Assembly (NCBI RefSeq): GCF_007830735.1
Contig: NZ_VLLN01000005.1
Coordinates: 62,001 to 126,000, forward strand
DNA length: 64,000 nucleotides
Reading direction: 5' to 3'
DNA from: Geobacter argillaceus
Lineage (GTDB): Bacteria; Desulfobacterota; Desulfuromonadia; Geobacterales; DSM-12255
Numbering within the stretch: position 1 is the stretch's first letter; the number at the start of each line of letters is the position of its first letter. Made by a program: the position numbers and the translations under genes. Shown here piece by piece: positions 54,482-63,126 of the stretch. The notes beneath the pieces are model-generated. The model saw nothing but the letters and a program-made list of their open reading frames with translations. It did not search any database and was not told the origin of the DNA.

Positions 54482-56332
54482 ATGTTCGAACATAGTACAG
54501 AATCCAGGCATAACAACTTCCAGAACAACAACGCCTTTGGCGACTGGCAGGAGATTCTTGGCAGTCAGGCCAGATCCCTGGGAGCGGTAGCCGTTGCCAG
54601 CGAGCGGGAGTTCCTCGCGCTGGGCGGTCGTTTTCAAGGCCTTTGGGGACAGGCGCGCGGTGTGACTACTCAGTCTGACCAGATGGTGAGGGTGGTCAGC
54701 GGAGAGAAGATCACCGCGACCATGACGACCATCAACAATATCGTCAGCCGGCTCGGTCTCTACCTGTCCAATCTACAGAGAGAAATGGACGAGATTAGCG
54801 GAGACTTCCGGGAAATCATCAGCATGCTTGAAAACGCCAAGGCGCCGTTGGTCGGCTTCGGCAAAATCAACAAGGTGCTGCGCATGCTGGGGATCTCCAC
54901 AAAGATCGAAAGTTCCCGCCTGGGAGGGAATGCTGCCGGTTTCGAGACGTTGGCCAATGACGTGGCCCGTCTCTCGGTGGATGTGGTGAGCAAGTCGGAA
55001 ACCATAACCGGCCAGTTGAACAGTCTGGAAGGGCTGATCGGCGAAACTCTCGAACGGGTACGGGGGGTGGAAGCGCACCAGCACGCCCAGGTTCACGCGA
55101 CGCTGCAGCGGGTTCGGGAAAGCCTGGAAACCCTGGAGACGGTAAACAGCCAACGTGGTGAGGCGGCAGCAGTCATCAGCGCCATTTCCGCCGAGATGGA
55201 ACAGAACCTGGGTGAAATCGTTACGTTCATGCAGTTCCACGACATTGTCCGGCAGCAGCTGGAGCATGTTCAGGAGGCCTTCGACGAGCTCAGTGCCGCC
55301 ATCGACAGGATGGATGACCTTTCTCAGCAGGCTCGGCACAACCTTGCCGTCGAGATCGGCGACATCTGCGAACTGCAGATGGCTCAATTGAAAAACTCGG
55401 ACAATGAACTGGAACATGCCATTGGCACGATCACTAAAAGCCTTGAGTCGATCAGCACCAAGGGGGGAGGGCTTGCCGGTGAGGTCAGAAAGATGGCCGG
55501 GGTCTCGGATCAGACCGACCAGACCTTTTTTTCGACCATGGAAAAAGAGCTGGCAGGCGTGACCACGGTGCTTGCCGAGAGCGCCCGGGAAAACGGCAGG
55601 CTGATCAGTGCCATGGGGACGGTAATCGGGACGATCGGCGAGATTATCACCTTTGTCCGCGACATCGAAACCATTGGCACAGAGATCGAACTGATAGCTC
55701 TGAATGCCCAGATCAAGGCTGTCAGGGTCGGCAGCGAGGGGGCAGCCCTGGGTGTGCTGGCAGAGGCGATTCAGCGGCTCTCCCTTGACACCATGGAACA
55801 GACGGCGTCTGTTTCACGGCCGCTCCAGGCCATCACGGCGGTGACCGAGCGGCTGCAGGGACGGGTGGCCAATGATTCTGCCTCCATTGACCGGGACGTT
55901 AAAGGGATGCTCGACGAGTTGACCATATCCCTGCAGGAGATCTGTGCCGTCCAGAACGAAGTATTCGAGCTGGTTGCGTCGATCGACGGGACCGTTGACA
56001 GTCTGCAAGGGGAGATCGTGGAAGGGATCAGGGGGATTGCTGCCCACGAGGAGCTCTCGCAGGCGATTGCCGACTCGTTGCAGGCCGCAGAGCAGGTCTG
56101 CACGGCCAGCCGCCGGGAGTTTCCGCCACCGGTCGGGCAACCGGCTGCCGAACGGCTGAAAGTCTTGGCTGCCCGCTATACCATGCATAGCGAGCGTAAA
56201 GTGCACGAAGTCGTTACCCGGACAGAGCGCGGGGCAGCAGCGTTTGACAAGGCGGTGCCGTTTGGGGGAAGCCCTGCCGGCGATCAGGCGGCTTCAGCGG
56301 ACAGCCTGGGCGATAACGTCGAGCTTTTCTGA
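54482..56332 (+). CDS. soluble chemoreceptor-like protein with two hairpin-tip-like segments
   Basis: A 616-residue cytoplasmic, almost entirely helical protein without membrane segments. Two stretches resemble the conserved tip of chemoreceptors: about residues 130-170 (LGISTKIESSRLGGNAAGFE) and about 396-440 (LIALNAQIKAVRVGSEGAAL). Between them lies a segment with FMQFHDIVRQQLEHVQEAFD, seen in soluble receptor-like proteins. The C-terminal 90 residues are Pro/Ala-rich. It probably docks CheA/CheW or interacts with the downstream receptor. It is the first large gene of the cluster and has no clear ribosome site, so it may depend on the small ORF 6 bp upstream. Confidence 0.75.
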   Translation: MFEHSTESRHNNFQNNNAFGDWQEILGSQARSLGAVAVASEREFLALGGRFQGLWGQARGVTTQSDQMVRVVSGEKITATMTTINNIVSRLGLYLSNLQREMDEISGDFREIISMLENAKAPLVGFGKINKVLRMLGISTKIESSRLGGNAAGFETLANDVARLSVDVVSKSETITGQLNSLEGLIGETLERVRGVEAHQHAQVHATLQRVRESLETLETVNSQRGEAAAVISAISAEMEQNLGEIVTFMQFHDIVRQQLEHVQEAFDELSAAIDRMDDLSQQARHNLAVEIGDICELQMAQLKNSDNELEHAIGTITKSLESISTKGGGLAGEVRKMAGVSDQTDQTFFSTMEKELAGVTTVLAESARENGRLISAMGTVIGTIGEIITFVRDIETIGTEIELIALNAQIKAVRVGSEGAALGVLAEAIQRLSLDTMEQTASVSRPLQAITAVTERLQGRVANDSASIDRDVKGMLDELTISLQEICAVQNEVFELVASIDGTVDSLQGEIVEGIRGIAAHEELSQAIADSLQAAEQVCTASRREFPPPVGQPAAERLKVLAARYTMHSERKVHEVVTRTERGAAAFDKAVPFGGSPAGDQAASADSLGDNVELF

Positions 56333-56349
56333 TATCAGGGGGATCGGGA

Positions 56350-56712
56350 ATGAGTGACCTTTCAGTACAGACCTTGGCAGCGCCAGACGATCCAGCCGCG
56401 GTTGTGGTGACCATCGCCGGAGAGATGACCATTCCGTATGCCGGTGAGCTCCGGGAGCATCTGCTGGCAGCCTTCCAGAAGGCGAACCGTATAACTGCGG
56501 ACTTGACCGCGGTGACGGGGATAGACGTTGCCGGGCTGCAAATTCTTTGCTCGGCCCACCGGAGTTCGGTGTTTATGAAAAAAAGTTTTACCATTATCGG
56601 CGGACCGGGGTCGGCGGTCTGGGAGGCAGCGGACGCTGTCGGCCAATTGCGGCAGATGGGGTGTGTGGTGGATGTCTGCCACACCTGTATTTGGACGGGA
56701 GGACGAGGCTGA
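56350..56712 (+). CDS. STAS-domain protein of the chemotaxis cluster
   Basis: A 120-residue STAS domain. It starts at MSDLSVQTLAAPDDPAAVVV, and the conserved loop is DLTAVTGIDVAGLQILCSAH. In SpoIIAA-type antagonists this loop carries a phosphorylatable Ser (DSSG); here it reads DVAG, so regulation by serine phosphorylation is unlikely. STAS proteins are common in che operons with a soluble receptor-like protein, but their role is not settled. It lies 17 bp after the previous gene and shares one base with cheY (TGATG). Confidence 0.86.
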   Translation: MSDLSVQTLAAPDDPAAVVVTIAGEMTIPYAGELREHLLAAFQKANRITADLTAVTGIDVAGLQILCSAHRSSVFMKKSFTIIGGPGSAVWEAADAVGQLRQMGCVVDVCHTCIWTGGRG

Positions 56713-57077
56713 TGGCGAAGATGATCATGACTGCCGACGATTCGGCAAGTGTCAGGCAGATGGTGAGTTTTACCCTCAAGCAGCACGGTTATGACGTCGT
56801 CGAGGCGGTTGACGGTAAGGATGCCCTGCAGAAGCTGCAAGGGCAGAAGGTCGACATGCTGATTACCGACCTGAATATGCCCAACCTGGACGGCATCGGC
56901 CTGATCAAGGGGGCGCGGGCCCTGCCGGCCTGTCGCTTCATCCCGATCGTCATGCTCACCACCGAATCGCAGGATACCAGGAAACAGGAAGGCAAGGCAG
57001 CGGGGGCCACCGGGTGGATCGTCAAGCCGTTTCAGCCGGACCAGCTCATTGCGGTCGTAAAGAAGGTGCTGGGATGA
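56712..57077 (+). CDS. cheY: chemotaxis response regulator CheY
   Basis: A 121-residue single-domain receiver. The acidic pocket is TADDS near residues 7-11, phospho-acceptor Asp in LITDLNMPNLDG, the conserved Thr in VMLTTESQD and Lys in WIVKPFQP. When phosphorylated by CheA it would bind the flagellar switch (or another output). ATG 56712 overlaps the STAS stop by one base. The stop overlaps the CheA ATG (ATGA). A longer frame from 56547 is open but is not needed. Confidence 0.94.
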   Translation: MAKMIMTADDSASVRQMVSFTLKQHGYDVVEAVDGKDALQKLQGQKVDMLITDLNMPNLDGIGLIKGARALPACRFIPIVMLTTESQDTRKQEGKAAGATGWIVKPFQPDQLIAVVKKVLG

Positions 57078-59182
57078 TCGATCAACATCGGCAGGCATTC
57101 AAAGACGAAGCCTACGAACTCCTGGCAGAACTGGAGAGTTCACTGCTTGAGCTGGAGGAAAATCCCACTGACAGCGAGCTCATCGGGCGTGTTTTCCGCG
57201 CCATGCACACCATAAAGGGGTCCGGGGCCATGTTCGGCTTCGAGACCATTGCCGCCTTTACCCATGAAGTGGAGGCCGTCTTCGATCAGGTGCGCAGCGG
57301 CAGGCTGTCGGTCAGCCAGAACCTGGTGGATTTGAGCCTGGGGGCCAGGGATCGGATCAAGGCGATGCTCGATGGTGACGGGGTCGATCCGGATACCGCT
57401 GCCAGCGAGGAACTCATTGCCGGGTTCAAGGCGCTTTCCGGCAATGGGGAGGTGCAAGGGACCAACGTTTCTCCACGTCCCGTAGACCAACTGCCAGCCG
57501 CGGAAGTCGGCGGCCAGGTTACCTATCGTATCCGGTTCAAGCCGTTTGCCGGGGTTTTCATGACCGGTACGAACCCCTTGTCGCTGCTGAATGAACTCCG
57601 CGGACTGGGCAGGGCCAACGTGGTTGCCCAGATGGCCAATCTTCCCGTTTTGAGCGATCTCGAACCGGAGAGCTGCTATCTCTATTGGGACATCATTCTC
57701 ACCACCAACCGGGGTGAAAATGCCATCCGCGACGTTTTTATCTTTGTCGAGGACGACTGCGATCTGACCATCGAGATGATCGATGACGGCGGCCGGCTTG
57801 ATGTCGACGAAGATTACAAAAAGCTGGGTGATATCCTGGTGGAGCGCGGAGAACTCCGGCCCGAGGATATGGAACATGTTCTGGCCCAGCACCGTCGTTT
57901 CGGCGAACTGGTAGTTGATGCCGGCCTGGTGAAGGCGGAGCAGGTAGTGTCTGCCCTGGTCGAGCAGCGGCACGTCCGGGAAGTGCGCCAGGAGAGGCAG
58001 GTCCAGGAGTCGGCATCCAGCATCCGGGTACCGGCCGAGAAGCTGGATGTTCTGGTCAACCTGGTGGGAGAGCTGGTTACCGTGCAGGCGAGGCTCACCC
58101 AGTTGGCCCAGTCCACCAAGCAGGCCGACCTCCTGGCCATTTCCGAAGAGGTCGAGCGGCTTACCGCCGACCTGCGGGACAATGCCCTGAATATCCGCAT
58201 GCTTCCCATCGGTACCACCTTCAGCAAGTTCAAGCGGCTGGTGCGGGATCTTTCCCAGGAACTGGGCAAAGAGATCGAGATGACCACCGAAGGGGCCGAT
58301 ACCGAACTGGACAAGACAGTCATCGAGAAACTGAACGACCCGCTCGTCCATCTCATCCGCAACAGCATCGACCATGGCATCGAAGCCCCGGACAAACGGG
58401 AACGGGCCGGCAAGCCGCGCCAGGGAACGGTCCACCTGACCGCGGTCCATTCCGGCGACAGCGTTCTGATCACCATCAAGGACGACGGCGGCGGCCTGGA
58501 CCGCGAAGCCATCCATGCCAAGGCGGTTGAAAAGGGGCTCATTGCGGCCACGGCCGAGATCGACGACAAGGAGATCTTTGCCCAGATATTCGAGCCGGGT
58601 TTTTCCACCGCCAAGCAGGTAACCAGCGTCTCCGGCCGCGGGGTGGGGATGGATGTGGTCAAGCGCGCCATTGAAACCCTGCGTGGCACCATCAACATCG
58701 ACAGCAAGAAGGGGGTGGGGACGACCATCACGGTCAAGCTCCCCCTGACCCTGGCCATCATCGAGAGCCTGCTGGTACGGATCGGCCCCGACTGTTTCGT
58801 CATTCCCCTGGCGCTGGTCAATGAATGCGTGGAACTGACCCGCGAAGATGTGGAAAATTCCCACGGCCGGAACATTGCCAATGTCCGGGGACGTATCGTT
58901 CCGTATGTTCCCCTGCGGGAACAATTCTACATGCACGGGGAAAGGCCGGACATCGAGCAGATCGTCATTACGACCGTCGAGAACCACCAGGTCGGTTTTG
59001 TGGTCGATCATGTGATCGGTGAACACCAGACGGTCATCAAGTCCCTGGGCAGGGCCTACAAAAATATTGACGGCATTTCCGGCGCCACGATCCTTGGAGA
59101 TGGCTCGGTTGCCCTGATTCTCGACATCCCGCATCTGATCAGGCGGGTTGAAGCGCTGGAGCGCAGAGTGGAAGCTGCTTGA
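57074..59182 (+). CDS. cheA: chemotaxis histidine kinase CheA with MshEN-like tandem repeat
   Basis: A 702-residue kinase. P1 (HPt) is at about 1-105, with the phospho-accepting His in MHTIKGSGAMFGFE. A P2-like domain spans about 155-240 (YRIRFKPFAGVFMTG). Two adjacent 24-residue repeats follow (250-273, KLGDILVERGELRPED...; 275-298, RFGELVVDAGLVKAEQ...). P3 dimerisation then covers about 310-380 (VNLVGELVTVQARLTQLAQ). The P4 ATPase has NSIDHGIEAP, DDGGGLDREAI and GRGVGMDVVK, and a CheW-like P5 follows to the end. The tandem repeats match the c-di-GMP-binding MshEN pattern (see findings). ATG 57074 overlaps the cheY stop. Confidence 0.95.
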   Translation: MIDQHRQAFKDEAYELLAELESSLLELEENPTDSELIGRVFRAMHTIKGSGAMFGFETIAAFTHEVEAVFDQVRSGRLSVSQNLVDLSLGARDRIKAMLDGDGVDPDTAASEELIAGFKALSGNGEVQGTNVSPRPVDQLPAAEVGGQVTYRIRFKPFAGVFMTGTNPLSLLNELRGLGRANVVAQMANLPVLSDLEPESCYLYWDIILTTNRGENAIRDVFIFVEDDCDLTIEMIDDGGRLDVDEDYKKLGDILVERGELRPEDMEHVLAQHRRFGELVVDAGLVKAEQVVSALVEQRHVREVRQERQVQESASSIRVPAEKLDVLVNLVGELVTVQARLTQLAQSTKQADLLAISEEVERLTADLRDNALNIRMLPIGTTFSKFKRLVRDLSQELGKEIEMTTEGADTELDKTVIEKLNDPLVHLIRNSIDHGIEAPDKRERAGKPRQGTVHLTAVHSGDSVLITIKDDGGGLDREAIHAKAVEKGLIAATAEIDDKEIFAQIFEPGFSTAKQVTSVSGRGVGMDVVKRAIETLRGTINIDSKKGVGTTITVKLPLTLAIIESLLVRIGPDCFVIPLALVNECVELTREDVENSHGRNIANVRGRIVPYVPLREQFYMHGERPDIEQIVITTVENHQVGFVVDHVIGEHQTVIKSLGRAYKNIDGISGATILGDGSVALILDIPHLIRRVEALERRVEAA

Positions 59183-59273
59183 TCCTTCGGTTCGGACCGC
59201 AACCGTCTGCATACGCTGAAGCAGGTGGATAATGGTTCTCCGTTCAAACAAATCCGGATGAAAAGGGGGAGTT

Positions 59274-59777
59274 ATGGCTGCGACAGAAGTCGGTGAATCA
59301 ACCCAGTATTTGACCTTTACCCTTGATGAGGAGCTTTTCGCCCTGGACATTGCCAAGGTGCGGGAGGTGCTGGATTATACCAGTATCACCAAGGTGCCGC
59401 AGACGCCGGATTTCATGCGCGGCGTCATCAACCTGCGGGGGAGTGTGGTGCCGGTGGTGGACATGCGGAGCAAGTTCAACATGCCGGTGGCCGAAACCAC
59501 GGTCAATACCTGTATCATCATCGTCGAGGTGGATATCGACGGCGAAGGGACGGTGCTGGGGGCCATGGCCGATTCGGTTCAGGAGGTGCTGGAACTCGGA
59601 CCGGAGCAGATCGAGCCGCCCCCCCGCATCGGCACCAAGCTGAGGACCGATTTCATCAAAGGGATGGGGAAGCGGGACGACCATTTTGTCATCATTCTGG
59701 ATATCGACAAGGTGTTCTCCGCGTCGGAGCTTACCATGGTGGAAGAGGCCCTGGTGCCGTCTGTGGCGGCGGTTTGA
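59274..59777 (+). CDS. cheW: chemotaxis coupling protein CheW
   Basis: A 167-residue CheW scaffold linking CheA to receptors. Sequence features are QYLTFTLDEELFALDIAKVR, EVLDYTSITKVPQTPDFMRG and VINLRGSVVPVVDMRSKF, which form the SH3-like double barrel. A slightly extended C-terminus follows. It is 91 bp behind cheA with an AAGGGGGAG site. The next gene is a membrane receptor, so this CheW probably couples that receptor and CheA. Confidence 0.95.
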   Translation: MAATEVGESTQYLTFTLDEELFALDIAKVREVLDYTSITKVPQTPDFMRGVINLRGSVVPVVDMRSKFNMPVAETTVNTCIIIVEVDIDGEGTVLGAMADSVQEVLELGPEQIEPPPRIGTKLRTDFIKGMGKRDDHFVIILDIDKVFSASELTMVEEALVPSVAAV

Positions 59778-59855
59778 TCGGGGCGTATCCGTAATCGAGA
59801 CGAGTGTCTGTAACGGTGCCAGGCGTTGAAGGCATAGATCACAAGGAGGTTCGAG

Positions 59856-61547
59856 ATGCTGAAGAACATGAAGATCGGAACAAGGCTGATGCTGGCGTTC
59901 GCAACGTTGCTCATTTTCATGGTGGGACTCATCTGGATCGGTATTGCCAATATGGCACACATTCATGACAAACTGGACCGGATTGTCAAGGTCAACGTCG
60001 TTCGCCTTGAAGAGGCGAACCATATGGGCGAATGCGTCAGGGAAGTGTCGATCCAACTGCGCAATATCCTCCTGGAGAAGAGCCCGGAAAAACGACAGGA
60101 AACCGTGAAAAAGATCTCTGTCGTCCGGGATGGTTACAATGAAGCCTACAAGAAGCTGGAAGAGATGACCCCGAAAGACGACAAAAAAGCCTACGAGATG
60201 ATCGCCAAGGTCAAGGAGGCTGGGGACTCGGCGCGGTCGATGAACAACAGGGTAATAGAACTGGCAATGGCCGGCAAGGAGGAAGAGGCTGCCGGCGTGA
60301 TGATGAAGGAGGCCCGTCCCCTGGTCCGCAAATGGCTGGACAATATTGATGAAGTAGTAAAGTTCCAGCATGAACGGAATACGATCCGCTACGAGGAGGC
60401 GCTGAAAGCCTATCAAAATGCCCGTAGCCTGATGCTTTTCATCGGCGCGGCAGCAATCGTTCTGGCAGGACTTGTCGCAGTTTTCCTGACCAGAAGCATA
60501 ACGAAACCTCTTGTTGAGGCTGTAGACGTATCCAACCGCCTGGCGGAGGGTGATCTGACCGTCAAAATCGAATCGCACAGCACGGACGAGACCGGGCAGC
60601 TGCTTGCCGCCATGAAGAACATGGTTGAAAAACTCAAGGATGTTGTCAACGATGTCCGCTCCGCTTCGGACAACGTGGCGGCCGGGAGCCAGGAACTGTC
60701 GTCCGGCTCGGAAGAGATGTCCCAGGGGGCGAGCGAGCAGGCGGCGGCGGCCGAAGAGGCCTCATCCTCCATGGAGGAGATGTCGTCCAATATCCGCCAG
60801 AATGCCGACAATGCGGCCCAGACCGAGAAGATCGCCCTGAAATCGGCAACCGACGCCAAGGAAGGTGGGGAGGCTGTCACCCGGACCGTGGCGGCCATGA
60901 AGGATATCGCAAGCAAGATCTCGATCATCGAGGAGATCGCCCGGCAGACCAACCTGCTGGCGTTGAACGCGGCCATCGAGGCGGCACGGGCCGGCGAGCA
61001 CGGCAAAGGGTTTGCGGTAGTGGCATCCGAGGTACGCAAGCTGGCCGAGCGGAGCCAGAAAGCGGCCGCCGAGATCTCGGAGCTGTCAGCCTCCAGTGTC
61101 GATGTTGCGGAACGGGCCGGGGAACAGTTGACCAAGATGGTGCCGGACATCCAGCGGACCGCGGAACTGGTGCAGGAGATCTCTGCCGCCTGCCGCGAGC
61201 AGGACACCGGCGCGGACCAGATCAACAAAGCGATCCAGCAGCTCGATCAGGTCATCCAGCAGAACGCCTCGGCCTCCGAGGAGATGGCGTCCACTGCCGA
61301 GGAGTTGAATTCCCAGGCCGAGCAGCTGCAAAGTGCCATTTCGTTCTTCAAGGTCGATTCCCGATCGCGGGCGGCTGCGTTGCCGGCCGGCATTGCCCAT
61401 GCAAAACCGGTCATAAAAACCGAGAAGGTCAAAATATCCCATCTCGGGCAAACCGGGCAGAAGGCCAAAGCGGGAGCAACTGGCGGACGCGGCGTGAGTC
61501 TGGATATGGACGAGGACCGGCTGGACGAAGCGTTTGAAAAGTTTTGA
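59856..61547 (+). CDS. methyl-accepting chemotaxis protein with 4-helix-bundle sensor
   Basis: A 563-residue transmembrane chemoreceptor. TM1 is about 9-31, the periplasmic four-helix bundle (4HB_MCP) about 35-190, and TM2 about 192-212. HAMP follows ([20 protein letters not shown]), then the cytoplasmic hairpin with adaptation helices and the tip [20 protein letters not shown] at about 362-381. The C-terminus is a flexible linker without the CheR-tethering pentapeptide. AAGGAGG precedes the ATG. It is the receptor encoded inside the che cluster and most likely its main input. A terminator follows. Confidence 0.93.
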   Translation: MLKNMKIGTRLMLAFATLLIFMVGLIWIGIANMAHIHDKLDRIVKVNVVRLEEANHMGECVREVSIQLRNILLEKSPEKRQETVKKISVVRDGYNEAYKKLEEMTPKDDKKAYEMIAKVKEAGDSARSMNNRVIELAMAGKEEEAAGVMMKEARPLVRKWLDNIDEVVKFQHERNTIRYEEALKAYQNARSLMLFIGAAAIVLAGLVAVFLTRSITKPLVEAVDVSNRLAEGDLTVKIESHSTDETGQLLAAMKNMVEKLKDVVNDVRSASDNVAAGSQELSSGSEEMSQGASEQAAAAEEASSSMEEMSSNIRQNADNAAQTEKIALKSATDAKEGGEAVTRTVAAMKDIASKISIIEEIARQTNLLALNAAIEAARAGEHGKGFAVVASEVRKLAERSQKAAAEISELSASSVDVAERAGEQLTKMVPDIQRTAELVQEISAACREQDTGADQINKAIQQLDQVIQQNASASEEMASTAEELNSQAEQLQSAISFFKVDSRSRAAALPAGIAHAKPVIKTEKVKISHLGQTGQKAKAGATGGRGVSLDMDEDRLDEAFEKF

Positions 61548-61570
61548 CAATCAGAGTGGTCCTTGAATCG

Positions 61571-61612
61571 AACGGAGACGTCAAACCATGGGGACGACGT
61601 CTCCGTTTTTCT
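61571..61612 (+). terminator. rho-independent terminator after the receptor gene
   Basis: AACGGAGACGTC (61571-61582) pairs with GACGTCTCCGTT (61596-61607) over a 13-base loop, with a T-run. It divides the che cluster in two transcription units. Confidence 0.85.
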
Positions 61613-61615
61613 TTA

Positions 61616-61642
61616 TTAAGGGATTCACAATAATACCGATAA
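61616..61642 (+). promoter_or_regulatory. sigma-28 (FliA)-type promoter before cheR
   Basis: TTAAG (61616-61620), 14 bp, then ACCGATAA (61635-61642). The same spacing and core as the element at 54212-54238, directly after a terminator and 66 bp before the cheR start. Confidence 0.62.
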
Positions 61643-61708
61643 CCACCTAAAGGGATTGGTCGGGAAGTGCCCTGACAATTTTTTCCAGGTACCGCGGAGG
61701 AGAACAGC

Positions 61709-62581
61709 GTGTTCAGTAGTGCGACCAGCATGCCAACTGCAGAGCGCAATCCTGCCCTCTCCGGCAAGGATTTTACGCGATTGAGCAGCTTCATCTACGA
61801 GCATTGCGGCATCAAGATGCCGCCGGCCAAAAAGACCATGCTTGAGGCCAGGCTGCAGAAGCGGTTACGCGCACTTTCAATGCCGTCATTTTCCGACTAT
61901 TGCGAGTACCTCTTCTCTCAAGAGGGGTTGCGGAACGAACTGATCATGATGGTCGACCTGGTGACGACCAATAAGACCGATTTCTTCCGTGAACCGGCCC
62001 ATTTCACCTATCTGGTAAATACCGTCATCCCGGAATGGCAGAAGAAAACGGGCGGCCGTCGGCCTTTGAATGTCTGGAGTGCCGGCTGCTCCACCGGTGA
62101 GGAACCGTACACGCTGGCCATGGTCTTGAGCGAGGTGGCCGCAGCGCAGCAGGACGGTTTCTCCTATCAGATCATGGCCACGGATATCTCGACCCGGGTT
62201 CTGGAAAGGGCTAAAAAGGCCGTATATGACGAGGACCGGATCGATCCGGTTCCCATGCAACTGAGGCGCAAATATCTGCTCAGGAGCAAGGATAGGACTA
62301 ATCCCCTGGTGCGGATCGTCCCGGAACTTCGCTCCAGGATACGGTTCAGTCGCCTGAACTTCATGGACAGCGACTTCGGTTTCAAAGAGCAATTGGATAT
62401 CATTTTTTGCCGGAACGTGATCATCTATTTTGATCGCAAGACCCAGGAGCGGCTTCTGAACAAGTTCCATGGGCACCTCAGGGCAGGAGGTTGGATCTTC
62501 ATGGGGCATTCGGAAACGCTCAACGGGCTCGATGTCCCACTGGTCCAGGTGCATCCGACTGTCTACAGGAAACCGGCATGA
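61709..62581 (+). CDS. cheR: chemoreceptor methyltransferase CheR
   Basis: A 290-residue SAM-dependent methyltransferase that methylates receptor glutamates for adaptation. An N-terminal helical domain (about 25-105) is followed by the SAM domain with VWSAGCSTGEEPYTLAM, YQIMATDISTRVLERAKKAV and IIFCRNVIIYFDRKTQERLL. The GTG at 61709 has GGAGG 8 bp upstream; an ATG at 61730 is a second option. It begins the second che transcription unit (cheR-cheD-cheB) behind its own sigma-28-like promoter. Its stop overlaps cheD by 4 bp. Confidence 0.95.
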   Translation: MFSSATSMPTAERNPALSGKDFTRLSSFIYEHCGIKMPPAKKTMLEARLQKRLRALSMPSFSDYCEYLFSQEGLRNELIMMVDLVTTNKTDFFREPAHFTYLVNTVIPEWQKKTGGRRPLNVWSAGCSTGEEPYTLAMVLSEVAAAQQDGFSYQIMATDISTRVLERAKKAVYDEDRIDPVPMQLRRKYLLRSKDRTNPLVRIVPELRSRIRFSRLNFMDSDFGFKEQLDIIFCRNVIIYFDRKTQERLLNKFHGHLRAGGWIFMGHSETLNGLDVPLVQVHPTVYRKPA

Positions 62582-63087
62582 GGCACCACGGCAGCCATCT
62601 GTCGCACCATTACCTCAAGCCGGGTGAGATGTTCATTGCACAGCAACCGACCATAGTCACCACCCTTCTCGGTTCGTGTGTGGCTGTTACCATGTTCCAC
62701 CCGCAAAGGAGGATCGGGGCGATCTGTCATGGACTGCTCCCATCCTGTCGTGACAACGACGCCAGCAGATGCGATCGCAATTGCCTGTTGGGATTCAAGT
62801 ACATGGATTGCTCCATCCGACGGATGCTGGAACAGTTCAATGCCTTGGGGATGTACCACAGCGAGTTGGAGATCAAGGTGTTCGGCGGGTCGGACATGTT
62901 CGGTGTTCCCGAGGCGGGCCAGCGCATGACCATTGGCACACAGAACGTGACGGTAACGAAAAGGATATTGGAAGAGGCGGGTCTTCTGGTGCAGGCCGCC
63001 GACATCGGCGGGCAACAGGGGCGGAAGATCTATTTTTACACCCATACCGGGGAGATACTGCTCAAGCGGCTCAACAACAGACCTTGA
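62578..63087 (+). CDS. cheD: chemoreceptor glutamine deamidase CheD (cluster copy)
   Basis: A 169-residue CheD with Cys34 in TTLLGSCVAVTM and His51 in AICHGLLP. KVFGGSDMFG and IYFYTHTGEILLKRL follow the family pattern. A cysteine-rich insertion (CRDNDASRCDRNC) distinguishes it from the stand-alone copy at 30302-30901. It deamidates receptor glutamines. ATG 62578 overlaps the cheR stop (ATGA). cheB follows after 39 bp. Confidence 0.92.
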   Translation: MRHHGSHLSHHYLKPGEMFIAQQPTIVTTLLGSCVAVTMFHPQRRIGAICHGLLPSCRDNDASRCDRNCLLGFKYMDCSIRRMLEQFNALGMYHSELEIKVFGGSDMFGVPEAGQRMTIGTQNVTVTKRILEEAGLLVQAADIGGQQGRKIYFYTHTGEILLKRLNNRP

Positions 63088-63126
63088 CCAGAGCTGCATT
63101 ATCATGGTTACGGCGTGGAGGGGCAT

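Noticed and set aside
57140-59356. 738-codon reverse-strand ORF opposite cheA
   Set aside because: Antisense of cheA; translation lacks domain signatures and start signals.
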